A stretch of 64,000 nt of DNA from an uncultured Bacteroidota bacterium (lineage in GTDB: Bacteria > Bacteroidota > Bacteroidia > Flavobacteriales_F > PHOS-HE28): assembly GCA_902826215.1 (NCBI GenBank), contig CADEDY010000005.1, forward strand, positions 105,397-169,396, in the 5' to 3' direction. Both the position numbers and the translations under genes were made by a program. Position 1 is the first letter of the stretch; each line of letters opens with the position of its first letter. Shown here piece after piece: positions 25,523 through 33,013 of this stretch. Below the pieces are notes generated by a model. That model had not been told where the DNA came from, ran no database searches, and saw only the letters and a program-made list of their open reading frames with translations.

Positions 25523-26110
25523 ATGGAACGGTTGACGGAGATCTGGCAGGAGGCCACCACTATGGAGCAGGTCCTTTGGGTGATGGCGTTGGTGGGTTCC
25601 ATCTTCTTCCTCATTCAATTGGTGCTCACCTTCTTCGGTGGCGATAGCGATATGGACGGCGATGCCGACGCCGACGTGAGCGCGGACGATGGTGCAGGGC
25701 ATCAGATGTTCACGCTCAAGAACCTGGTCACCTTCTTCACCTTGTTCGGCTGGACCTCCTTGGCCTGCTTGAGCGTTGGCCTGTCGCCGCTGCTCTCCAT
25801 CGTGCTGGGTGCCGCCGCCGGTACCCTGATGGTGGTGTTGATGATGTACCTCTTCTCGCGCCTCACCGCGCTGAAGCACAGCGGCACGCTGCAACTGAAG
25901 AATGCCATCGGCCTCACGGGTCGGGCCTACCTGCCCATACCTGCCCTGCGTGCCGGGTTGGGCAAGGTGCATGTGCGTGTGCAAGGTGGCCTTAAGGAAC
26001 TGGATGCCATACAGGCCGGCCCCGAGATCATACCTACCGGCGCCATCGTGCATGTCGTGGACATCATCGATGAACGCATCCTGCTCGTTTCAACCGAACC
26101 CGTCAAGTAA
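25523..26110 (+). CDS. NfeD-family membrane protein (YuaF-like)
   Basis: The 195-residue protein has a TM helix (VLWVMALVGSIFFLIQLVLTFF), an acidic loop (GGDSDMDGDADADVSADD), two or three further TM helices (residues ~70-120) and a C-terminal OB-fold NfeD domain (IGLTGRAYLPI through GAIVHVVDI). NfeD proteins of this type are partners of flotillins in membrane microdomains. It starts 6 nt before the flotillin gene, the usual pairing. The ATG at 25523 was preferred over an upstream in-frame GTG or TTG; an ATG at 25562 is possible. Confidence 0.88.
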   Translation: MERLTEIWQEATTMEQVLWVMALVGSIFFLIQLVLTFFGGDSDMDGDADADVSADDGAGHQMFTLKNLVTFFTLFGWTSLACLSVGLSPLLSIVLGAAAGTLMVVLMMYLFSRLTALKHSGTLQLKNAIGLTGRAYLPIPALRAGLGKVHVRVQGGLKELDAIQAGPEIIPTGAIVHVVDIIDERILLVSTEPVK

Positions 26111-26116
26111 GCTCCC

Positions 26117-27643
26117 ATGCCTTTCTTCCTGATCGCGATCGCTGCGGCGGTCCTCTTCGTTTTCCTCTTGATCTTCTCCCTGCTCAGCCGCTACAAGCGC
26201 TGTCCGTCGGACCGCATACTTGTGGTGTATGGCAAGGTCGGCTCCGACGCGAGCGGGCAGTTGAGCGCTAGATGCATACACGGTGGTGCAGCCTTCATCT
26301 GGCCCGTGTTCCAGGACTACTCCTACATGGACCTCACGCCCATCAGCATCGAGGTGAACCTGACCGGTGCGCTGAGCAAGCAGAACATCCGAGTGGATGT
26401 GCCCTCGAAGTTCACCGTGGGTATCAGCACCGAACCGGGGGTGATGGAGAATGCCGCCGAGCGCCTTCTGGGTCTGCAACGCAACGATGTGCATGCGCTC
26501 GCCACGGACATCATCATCGGCCAGATGCGTTTGGTGGTGGCCATGATGGACATCGAGGAGATCAACAACAACCGCGACAAGTTCCTGAGCAACGTGGCCA
26601 ACAACGTGGAGGCGGAGCTCAGCAAGATCGGCCTGAAGCTGATCAACGTGAACGTAACGGACATCAAGGACGAGAGCGGCTACATCGAAGCTCTCGGTAA
26701 GGAGGCGGCTGCGAAAGCGATCAACGAAGCCAAGGTGCGCGTGGCCGATGCAGAGCGCATGGGCGATATCGGCAAGACGGAAGCCGAGAAGATCAGGGAC
26801 ATCAAAGTGGCCGAGATGGTGCGCGATCGCGATACCGAAGTGGCCGTTACCTTGAAGGACAAGGAGGTATTGATCGCCCAAGCCACCCGCGATGAGAGCA
26901 TCGGTAAGGTGGAGGCGCAACGCGATACCCGGATCAAGAGCGCCGAGGCCAACGCCTTGGCCGTGAAAGGGGAGAACCTCTCCCGCATTGAAGTGGCCGC
27001 CTCGGATGCCGAGCGCCGCGAACGCGAGGCGGAAGCGCTGAAGCGGGCAACGGCCGCCGAGAAGGTGCAAAGTGCGAAAGCGTTGGAAGAAGCCTACGAA
27101 GCCGAGAAGCGGGCCGAGGGTGCGCGTGCAGAAAGGGAGCGCGCTTCGCAGAATGCGAACATCGTGGTGACCGCCGAGATCCAGAAGCAGAAGGCGATCA
27201 TCGAGGCACAAGCCGTTGCCGAACAGACCCGGGAAAAGGCGAAAGGAGAAGCCGATGCGACCTACGCCAAGATGGAGGCCGAGGCACGCGGTCTCAAGGA
27301 GATCCTCACCAAACAGGCCGAGGGCTTGCGCGAGATCGTGAAGAGCGCTGGCAACGATCCGAAGGACGCCGTGCTGCTCCTCATCGTGGACAAGCTGCCC
27401 GAACTGGTGCGCATGCAGACCGAGGCGATCAAGAACATCAAGATCGACAGCGTCACCGTGTGGGAAGGCGGTGCACAAGGCGGCGATGCCAAGAGCTCCA
27501 CCGCCGGTTTCATCTCCGGCCTCTACAAGTCGGTGCCACCCCTGCGCGACATGTTCGACATGGCCGGTATGGACCTACCCGGCTACCTCGGCACCAAGAA
27601 GGCCAATGAGGATACGACGCCCGAAGCGAAGGTGGAGAGTTGA
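26117..27643 (+). CDS. Flotillin family protein (FloT/YqiK type)
   Basis: The 508-residue protein has an N-terminal membrane segment (FLIAIAAAVLFVFLLIFSLL) and an SPFH domain (residues ~30-200, with RILVVYGKVG and DVPSKFTVGI). A long Ala/Glu/Arg/Lys coiled coil (residues ~210-410) and a C-terminal oligomerisation region follow. Flotillins scaffold lipid microdomains at the inner membrane. The coiled coil is dense in A-E-A-x-x-R repeats, typical of the family. It forms a two-gene operon with the NfeD gene. Confidence 0.95.
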   Translation: MPFFLIAIAAAVLFVFLLIFSLLSRYKRCPSDRILVVYGKVGSDASGQLSARCIHGGAAFIWPVFQDYSYMDLTPISIEVNLTGALSKQNIRVDVPSKFTVGISTEPGVMENAAERLLGLQRNDVHALATDIIIGQMRLVVAMMDIEEINNNRDKFLSNVANNVEAELSKIGLKLINVNVTDIKDESGYIEALGKEAAAKAINEAKVRVADAERMGDIGKTEAEKIRDIKVAEMVRDRDTEVAVTLKDKEVLIAQATRDESIGKVEAQRDTRIKSAEANALAVKGENLSRIEVAASDAERREREAEALKRATAAEKVQSAKALEEAYEAEKRAEGARAERERASQNANIVVTAEIQKQKAIIEAQAVAEQTREKAKGEADATYAKMEAEARGLKEILTKQAEGLREIVKSAGNDPKDAVLLLIVDKLPELVRMQTEAIKNIKIDSVTVWEGGAQGGDAKSSTAGFISGLYKSVPPLRDMFDMAGMDLPGYLGTKKANEDTTPEAKVES

Positions 27644-27752
27644 GGCTGGCTTTGAGGGGCGGGGTCTAGTGAGTAGATCCGGTGCAGGCTTGGGTTGGCT
27701 GGATCAGTGCATGTTCTACGCAGGTCCACAACGCTTTTGCCGTCGATGATCG

Positions 27753-28046
27753 TCAAACAAGAGGTTTGTCAGGATTGCCTACAAGGTGCCAGATGAACCA
27801 AAAAGCGAAGAAGATGGCCATGATGGTGCACACCCTCCACGCCACGCGTAATCCATAAGTAATTCCTAGCTGTCCGTTCCAGTAGAACCCAAGAATCAAC
27901 ACTTGGGCAACGAAAATGCAGGAACCTATTCCCAAGGCCAAAGCTGAGTTGATCGGGCTGATCGACCAAAGTGACATCAATAGGAATATTGAAAGGGCAG
28001 TCAGTATCGGAGACGTCAACGCGCCGAAGCGAAGAATACTTGTCAT
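27753..28046 (-). CDS. Small hypothetical membrane protein
   Basis: The 97-residue protein has three hydrophobic segments (TALSIFLLMSLW, IGSCIFVAQVLILGFYW, ICTIMAIFFAFWFIW-like) and short loops. The ATG at 28046 places the first TM near the N-terminus. A longer in-frame reading would include the repeat at 28083-28154 and is rejected because that repeat also precedes an unrelated gene. No family is recognised. Codon use is AT-rich like its neighbours. Confidence 0.55.
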   Translation of the reverse strand: MTSILRFGALTSPILTALSIFLLMSLWSISPINSALALGIGSCIFVAQVLILGFYWNGQLGITYGLRVAWRVCTIMAIFFAFWFIWHLVGNPDKPLV

Positions 28047-28082
28047 TGATCCAGATCTTAGCACAGTCTCCGCTTCGGGATT

Positions 28083-28154
28083 CTGCTGACCTGAAGCCAC
28101 GGCATCGCTCTTCCATTTGCTCGTGCTTCCATGCGGAGATGAAAGTACGGTGCA
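28083..28154 (-). repeat. Leader repeat, copy B
   Basis: This 72-bp segment lies 36 bp upstream of the small membrane protein gene at 27753-28046. It matches copy C (29326-29397) at 67 of 72 positions. Read on the minus strand it starts with a TACTTTCA promoter-like element and then a conserved leader of about 55 nt. Confidence 0.85.
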
Positions 28155-28246
28155 ATGCGATGTAGCTGGGTTACCCCGGACCTTGTTCATCATTGTGGCT
28201 GAAGCTGTCCATGCCACCTGCTAGCAGCGGCCCTATTTGGAGTTCA

Positions 28247-28555
28247 TCACAAGAGACCTCGACCCCAAGCAACGCACACCAGTGCTACGTACCCTGATGA
28301 GGCGATGAGCCAGGGAAATAGGATCCACATGAGTTCGCGCCTCCGCTTCCAGTACACGCCGAGGAATAACAAACTGAGCGGCCAAATACAGCAAGCGAAT
28401 ATGGCCATGCCGATGGGCGGTAGAAGGAAGAGCCCCATGCCACCGTCGGAAGTCCATACCCGGTAGGCTAGATAGATAAGTACGGCAAAGCCGACAAAGG
28501 AGTAGGTCGATAGAATGATCTTGCGTGGCTCAGGCACGAGTGAAAAGTAATTCAA
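28247..28555 (-). CDS. Small hypothetical membrane protein
   Basis: The 102-residue protein has three TM segments (FVGFAVLIYLAYRVW, FLLPPIGMAIFACCIWPLSLLFLGVYW, LFPWLIASSGYVALVCVAW), with a basic loop (KRRRELM) between TM2 and TM3. No family is recognised. It lies alone between two other small minus-strand genes, and the leader repeat is not found directly upstream of it. Confidence 0.55.
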   Translation of the reverse strand: MNYFSLVPEPRKIILSTYSFVGFAVLIYLAYRVWTSDGGMGLFLLPPIGMAIFACCIWPLSLLFLGVYWKRRRELMWILFPWLIASSGYVALVCVAWGRGLL

Positions 28556-28684
28556 CGTGTGGCTTGGGATGAGCTCATTAGGCGTGTTATCTCATCTTAA
28601 TGCGATCTTCCGCAGTCGTTCTTTCTTCGGAGTTGCTGGCCCTGTGGGTCAGTGATCGCGGATGCTTTCGCTCCGAAACGAAAA

Positions 28685-28712
28685 GGGCGCAGAAGCAAAT
28701 GCTCCTGCGCCC
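28685..28712. terminator. Hairpin, identical to that at 32964-32991
   Basis: A 12-bp stem with one mismatch and an AAAT loop, flanked by AAAA on the left, is exactly identical over 28 nt to the terminator at 32964-32991. The 25 bp to its left also match (19 of 25), so the repeat spans 28660-28712. As a terminator it would serve minus-strand transcripts from 29269-28835. Confidence 0.7.
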
Positions 28713-28717
28713 GTTCC

Positions 28718-28839
28718 AAAGTGGGATTGTGTGCCGAGCTAGTTTGTAACCGCCTCCTCCACTGTGCTCGTTTCGGGTCTACGCGACCACAAGCGGGTGG
28801 CTCCCGAATCGGAGACCCCGCCCTTATTGGTCAGCTACC
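28718..28839 (+). repeat. Gene-tail repeat, copy 2
   Basis: This copy of 22669-22795 lies just past the end of the minus-strand gene at 28835-29269. The plus strand still reads SGIVCRASL-stop as in the parent gene, but no upstream coding region for that parent remains. The hairpin segment is kept as CTCC-cgaatc-GGAG with paired GCGGG/CCCGC flanks. Confidence 0.85.
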
Positions 28840-29269
28840 AGAATTGGCTGTCCGCAAGTCTGTACCCAAAGGCATTAGACTTCAATTCTTTGAAGGCTTT
28901 TTCTTTTCTCTTTCCGTTCCTTAGGTCAATTCTGCAAAATGCTTTACCGTGCCTGTAGTATGCGAGTTTCCGCAAGTGGCCTCGCGGATCGAAGTACATC
29001 CACCAGCCTTGCTTGACATCGAACTCAAAGTGACCGCTGCCTTCAACGCTTCCTTCTTTTGAGAAGAAGTACCACATGCCAAATTTCACTTTGCCGTGCA
29101 TGTCGGAAAACTGATTGACCGCTGCACCGCGATACATCAACTCGAATCTGTCTTGATAGTAGTTCTCTGCATGAACTCCTGCAGTATCAGGCTGGTGTTT
29201 CGGACACTGGGCCATGAGTCCTGCGGTAGAACAGTTCAACACAATAAGCACGTGGTACTTGCTCAACAT
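28835..29269 (-). CDS. Secreted small protein with MORN/YwqK-like repeats
   Basis: The 144-residue protein has an N-terminal signal-like segment (YHVLIVLNCSTAGLMAQ). Its core is built of short beta-hairpin units such as FGMWYFFSKEGSVEGSGHFE and KQGWWMYFDPRGHLRKLAYY, the G-x-W-x-x-Y/F-x-x-x-G-x-[LV] pattern of MORN or YwqK-type repeats. It ends with a basic segment. Such repeats occur in secreted or surface proteins and in some antitoxins; no function can be assigned. It is flanked upstream by the 72-bp leader repeat and downstream by the tail repeat. Confidence 0.65.
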   Translation of the reverse strand: MLSKYHVLIVLNCSTAGLMAQCPKHQPDTAGVHAENYYQDRFELMYRGAAVNQFSDMHGKVKFGMWYFFSKEGSVEGSGHFEFDVKQGWWMYFDPRGHLRKLAYYRHGKAFCRIDLRNGKRKEKAFKELKSNAFGYRLADSQFW

Positions 29270-29673
29270 TATTTAGTCCGGTATTTGGGTATCCGTAGAC
29301 CTCAGCACGGTATCCTTTCGACACCCTGCTGATCCGAAGCCACGGCATCGCGCTTCCATTTGCTCGAGCTTCCATGCGGAGTTGAAAGTACGGTGCAGCT
29401 CATTCCGAGTTTGTGCGAAGGGCTATGGTGTGTGACTTTCTCCCAAATGGTAGTTGTGCGGTGACTGCATTTCGGGAGTGATCCCTTTGCAAGCATTTGC
29501 CCTAGTATAGGTTGCATGTCGACCCCTTCGTGATGCTTGAGTGAGATCGTGAACAGGTAGTTCAAAACGCTAGGAGCATCTCGGCAAGGAGGTTTCCGTT
29601 CTGTCCGGCATTTTTCCGGTTCCGTCGCCTCCGTTGGAGAAGCGACGCTTGGTTCCATCCACTTTCGTTGGCC
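29270..29673. other. Divergent intergenic region (404 bp)
   Basis: This region lies between the MORN-like gene (minus) and a T9SS gene (plus). It contains leader repeat C at 29326-29397. Short ORFs across it on the minus strand carry the translated repeat and are not supported as genes. I see no other structure. Confidence 0.6.
29326..29397 (-). repeat. Leader repeat, copy C
   Basis: This 72-bp segment is 67/72 identical to copy B at 28083-28154. It lies 56 bp upstream of the MORN-like gene start. The downstream genes of copies B and C are unrelated, so the repeat belongs to the 5' region and not to a gene family. Confidence 0.85.
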
Positions 29674-31524
29674 ATGTATTGCTGCACCCGGGATCTGCTC
29701 GCCGCCCTGACCTTCACCGTCGCGGTGTTGGGCATGCAGCAGAACGCCGATGCGCAGTGCACCAACTACATCATCGAGATGCCCGATGATCCGGCGGCCA
29801 GCGAGATCAGCTGGAGCCTAGTGGATCAGAACGGCGTAACGTGGATCAGTGGAGGCGCACCCTTCGGTCCGGCCACGATATGCATGCCCGACGGGTGCTA
29901 CACCCTGCTCATGTTCGACAGTGGTGGCGACGATTGGGATGGTTTGGATTGGGACATCGAGGCGGAGGATGGCGGCTGGCAGGACCACACCACCTTGAAC
30001 AATGCCTCGCAGGGTTTCGAGCAGTTCGAATTGGGGGACGGCGATTGCAACATCGGCGGCGGGACTAATTGCACCGGCGGTCAGAACCCGTTCATCATCA
30101 ACAGCGATCCCGGAGGCTCACCCGGTCAAATGTCCTGGACACTGGCCCTCAACGGGGTGGTCATCAGCAGCGGTGGGTCGAATACGAACGACACACTTTG
30201 CTTGGACCCGACCTGCTTGGTGTTGACCATGAACGACTCCGGCGGCAACGGTTGGCAAGGGGGTAGCATCACCATTACCGACGAGAACGGCGCCGTGGTA
30301 TTCACCGGTACGTTGGCTGCAGGCAGCACACAAACGGTGAGCATCTCCATCGATGGTGGCAGCTGTGCCAACCCCGGCGGTGGCGGCCCCGGTGGTGGAG
30401 GCGATGTGCCCGGCACGGGACCCGGTGGCGGCTGCAGCGGGCTGCCGCCCGGCGGCGATTGCGCCATTGCGGGGTGTGCCTGCGATCCGTTCACCTTCCA
30501 GATCACACCGAGCGGTTCCGGCAATGTCAACGAAGTGCCTGCTGCGGGTTCGCAGAGCAACCCTTCCTTCTTCGGCGTGCCGCCATGGGGCGGTCCATCG
30601 CACACCGGCTGCCTGTTGGCCGGGGAGTTGAACAGCACCTGGATCACCTTCACTGTGGGTACATCCGGCACCTTGCAGTTCGCGTTCGGCGCAGGCGGCC
30701 AGCAGATCGGCTTCTACGATTGGGCCATGTGGCCACTGACCGGACCGGCCACGTGCAGCGCCATATCCAGCAACACACTGCCCCCCGTGCGCTGTGTTTG
30801 GAATGCGACCACTGTTGGTGGCACCGGTATCGCAAGTTCGGTTCCTGCAGGTGGCTTTGCAGGCAACTACGACGCGCCCTTGCCGGTGATCGCGGGTCAG
30901 CGCTTCATCATCTGCCTCAGCAACTGGAGCTTCGTCAATACGGCCGTCACCCTCGACTTCTTCGGAACGGCGGGCATCCAGTGCGGGCCCACCTCGCTCC
31001 CCATCGAACTGCTCTACTTCACCGCCTTCGACCATGGGGATGAAGTCCTTACCGAATGGAGCACCGCAAGCGAATTGAACAGCGATCATTTCGAGGTGGA
31101 ACGTTCTGCGGATGGCACACATTGGTACCGGGTCGGTTCTGTTGCGGCGGCGGGCAACAGCATTGGCACCCGGCACTATGAGTGGACGGACCACCTTCCG
31201 TTGTTCGGGCAGAGCTATTACCGCTTGAAGGAGGTGGACTTCGACGCGGCTATTGAATTCTCTGATATGGCTGCCGTGTATCGGCCCGGTTCAAACGCGG
31301 TGCACATCTGGCCGCAGCCCAACAACGGCGTGTTCAATGCAACCGGTATCGCGGATCGGGCGATCCTCATCGACGCGCTCGGTCGATCCGTTCCCATCCA
31401 TGTTGCCAAGGTGTCGGAGGTTCAGGGCTTCGAAGTTCAACTGCTCGATCCGATCCCCGGAACGTATTTCTTGATGGACCCGGACGGCATAGCACCGGCC
31501 ATGCGCGTGTTGGTGAGCCGGTAG
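29674..31524 (+). CDS. T9SS type A cargo protein, Gly-rich with galactose-binding-like modules
   Basis: The 616-residue secreted protein begins with a signal peptide (LLAALTFTVAVLGMQQNADAQ). Two similar ~100-residue modules follow, each with a PGxxSW-type strand pattern and DSGGDDWDG or DSGGNGWQG metal-site-like loops. A Gly/Pro-rich linker (NPGGGGPGGGG) leads to a beta-rich Cys-containing domain. The standard Bacteroidota LPIELLYFTA...TEWSTASELNSDHFEVERS module comes next, and the type A sorting domain ends it. The ATG at 29674 is preferred to the TTG two codons earlier. It is expected to be a surface or released protein; calcium binding by the DSGG loops is possible. Confidence 0.85.
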   Translation: MYCCTRDLLAALTFTVAVLGMQQNADAQCTNYIIEMPDDPAASEISWSLVDQNGVTWISGGAPFGPATICMPDGCYTLLMFDSGGDDWDGLDWDIEAEDGGWQDHTTLNNASQGFEQFELGDGDCNIGGGTNCTGGQNPFIINSDPGGSPGQMSWTLALNGVVISSGGSNTNDTLCLDPTCLVLTMNDSGGNGWQGGSITITDENGAVVFTGTLAAGSTQTVSISIDGGSCANPGGGGPGGGGDVPGTGPGGGCSGLPPGGDCAIAGCACDPFTFQITPSGSGNVNEVPAAGSQSNPSFFGVPPWGGPSHTGCLLAGELNSTWITFTVGTSGTLQFAFGAGGQQIGFYDWAMWPLTGPATCSAISSNTLPPVRCVWNATTVGGTGIASSVPAGGFAGNYDAPLPVIAGQRFIICLSNWSFVNTAVTLDFFGTAGIQCGPTSLPIELLYFTAFDHGDEVLTEWSTASELNSDHFEVERSADGTHWYRVGSVAAAGNSIGTRHYEWTDHLPLFGQSYYRLKEVDFDAAIEFSDMAAVYRPGSNAVHIWPQPNNGVFNATGIADRAILIDALGRSVPIHVAKVSEVQGFEVQLLDPIPGTYFLMDPDGIAPAMRVLVSR

Positions 31525-31564
31525 TTCGGTTCCATCGCGTTAGTGCCAGCTTTCGTAGTTCGCA

Positions 31565-32806
31565 CTACTGCTTCACGAAGCGCACATGGCGCATGTGGTT
31601 ACCATCGCTGATCTGCAACTGGTACAACCCCGCATTCAAATGACCCACGTGCACGGTGTGCTGCACGCGGCCATTGGGCATGGCACCGTTCACTTGCATC
31701 ACCACACGTCCGTTCACATCCAGAATACGGGCCTGCACCGGGTTGCTCGTTCTGTTGGTGAAAGCGAAGGTGAGTGCATCGGTCACTGGGTTGGGCGCGA
31801 TCACAAGGTCCATTGCGAGGTCGCGTTCGACGATACCGACCGGTAGTTGTTGCAGCACACGGATGGTGAAACCGTTGCGATCGCCGGAGCGGTTGTCGGC
31901 TGCCACGAGCCCATCATACATACCGTCGGCGTCGAGCAGGAGCGTGTCGCAATAGGTGTCGGTGCAGCCCGCGCCGTCGTCGATCGTGAGACAAAGGATG
32001 TACGGACCGTTCGTGGCGTACACATGTGTAGGTAGGTCTTCCGTCGAGGTAGTGCCATCGTCGAAATTCCAGAGTGCCGTGTATGTGCCGCTTCCGCCGG
32101 TGCTGGTGTTCAACACCCAGAGCTCGTTGGGGATCTCCACGCTATCCAAGCCGTAGGCTTGCGTAATGAAGAGGCCCGCAGAACAAGGCGAAACGCCAAG
32201 GACTACGCATTCGCAATTCCAGTTCCACAGTTCGCCGGTGGTGTTGGGGTTGCCATCGTCGCAGGCTTGGCCAGGCACATCAGGCCCATTGAGGATACCG
32301 GCACAATCGGTGTAGTTGGTCGTGTCCGGAATTCCGATACACAGACAGTTCGGCAACCAGGTGTCGAAGTCCGTATTGGCCAGGCCATCGTCGCACGGGG
32401 TGCCCGGAATGTTGGGTCCGTTGGGGACACCCAAGCAATCGAGCTGTATGCCGCCGGAACATGGGAAAGAGCCATAGTAGCCGAATGGTATCTCGCCGTT
32501 CGAAACAACGAACTGGTCCGTGGCGTCAAGAACGGCGTTGGAACAATAGCTGGTGATGTGGACGCTGTAGGTGTCGTCGGGCAAGGTGGAAATAGCGACG
32601 TTCTGCACAAAGGAGCAGGTGCTGCCATCCACTTGGCCGCTAGCGCTCATGACGATCACACTCGCTGAATTCTGAACTTCAACCCCGATGAACTGCTGAG
32701 CCGTGCACCCTGGAATGTCCACTTCCACCAAGAAATTCTGCGCGCTGCCGACGATTCCGAAAGCGGCGAAGAAAGCGAAAGCAAGAATGCGGAAAAGTGT
32801 TTTCAT
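31565..32806 (-). CDS. T9SS type A cargo protein with PKD domain
   Basis: The 413-residue protein has a signal peptide (LFRILAFAFFAAFGIVGSAQ) and a beta domain. Two Cys-rich repeats of the Bacteroidota DCLGVPNGPNIPGTPCDDG type follow, the second being DCAGILNGPDVPGQACDDG. A PKD fold (TALWNFDDGTTSTEDLPTHVY) and a C-terminal type A sorting domain (IAPNPVTDALTFAF ... GLYQLQISDG) complete it. The ATG at 32806 gives the signal peptide directly. Surface adhesion or structural roles are typical for such proteins. Confidence 0.85.
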   Translation of the reverse strand: MKTLFRILAFAFFAAFGIVGSAQNFLVEVDIPGCTAQQFIGVEVQNSASVIVMSASGQVDGSTCSFVQNVAISTLPDDTYSVHITSYCSNAVLDATDQFVVSNGEIPFGYYGSFPCSGGIQLDCLGVPNGPNIPGTPCDDGLANTDFDTWLPNCLCIGIPDTTNYTDCAGILNGPDVPGQACDDGNPNTTGELWNWNCECVVLGVSPCSAGLFITQAYGLDSVEIPNELWVLNTSTGGSGTYTALWNFDDGTTSTEDLPTHVYATNGPYILCLTIDDGAGCTDTYCDTLLLDADGMYDGLVAADNRSGDRNGFTIRVLQQLPVGIVERDLAMDLVIAPNPVTDALTFAFTNRTSNPVQARILDVNGRVVMQVNGAMPNGRVQHTVHVGHLNAGLYQLQISDGNHMRHVRFVKQ

Positions 32807-32845
32807 TGTCGGTGGGTTTATTCGAACAAGAAGTACGGTCCAACT

Positions 32846-32853
32846 CAAAGGTT
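32846..32853 (-). promoter_or_regulatory. Candidate -7 element for the PKD-domain T9SS gene
   Basis: The minus strand reads AACCTTTG (7 of 8 with TAnnTTTG) about 40 nt upstream of the ATG at 32806. Confidence 0.3.
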
Positions 32854-32963
32854 CGGTGAAGCTATTCCCTGCGGGATGGAATTGATCAACCGATCCTCAG
32901 ATCCCTTCACCGCAGGGAAGACGGTGCCGGTAGCAGATGGATGCTTTTGTAGCGAAATGGAAA

Positions 32964-32991
32964 GGGCGCAGAAGCAAATGCTCCTGCGCCC
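32964..32991 (-). terminator. Terminator of the repeat-containing T9SS gene
   Basis: A 12-bp stem with one mismatch and an AAAT loop is flanked by AAA on the left and TTTT on the right, so it could work on both strands. It lies 22 nt past the stop of the gene at 33014-34543. The 28-nt core is identical to 28685-28712. Confidence 0.85.
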
Positions 32992-33013
32992 TTTTGCAAG
33001 GTTCGATCCAGCA

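Noticed and set aside
25290..25535. 81-codon ORF before the NfeD gene
   Set aside because: It has arginine- and serine-rich random-like sequence and overlaps the predicted promoter and start of nfeD.
27644..27752. Possible small gene between flotillin and the minus-strand membrane protein
   Set aside because: No frame shows codon bias or a start with a ribosome site; only the convergent spacer remains.
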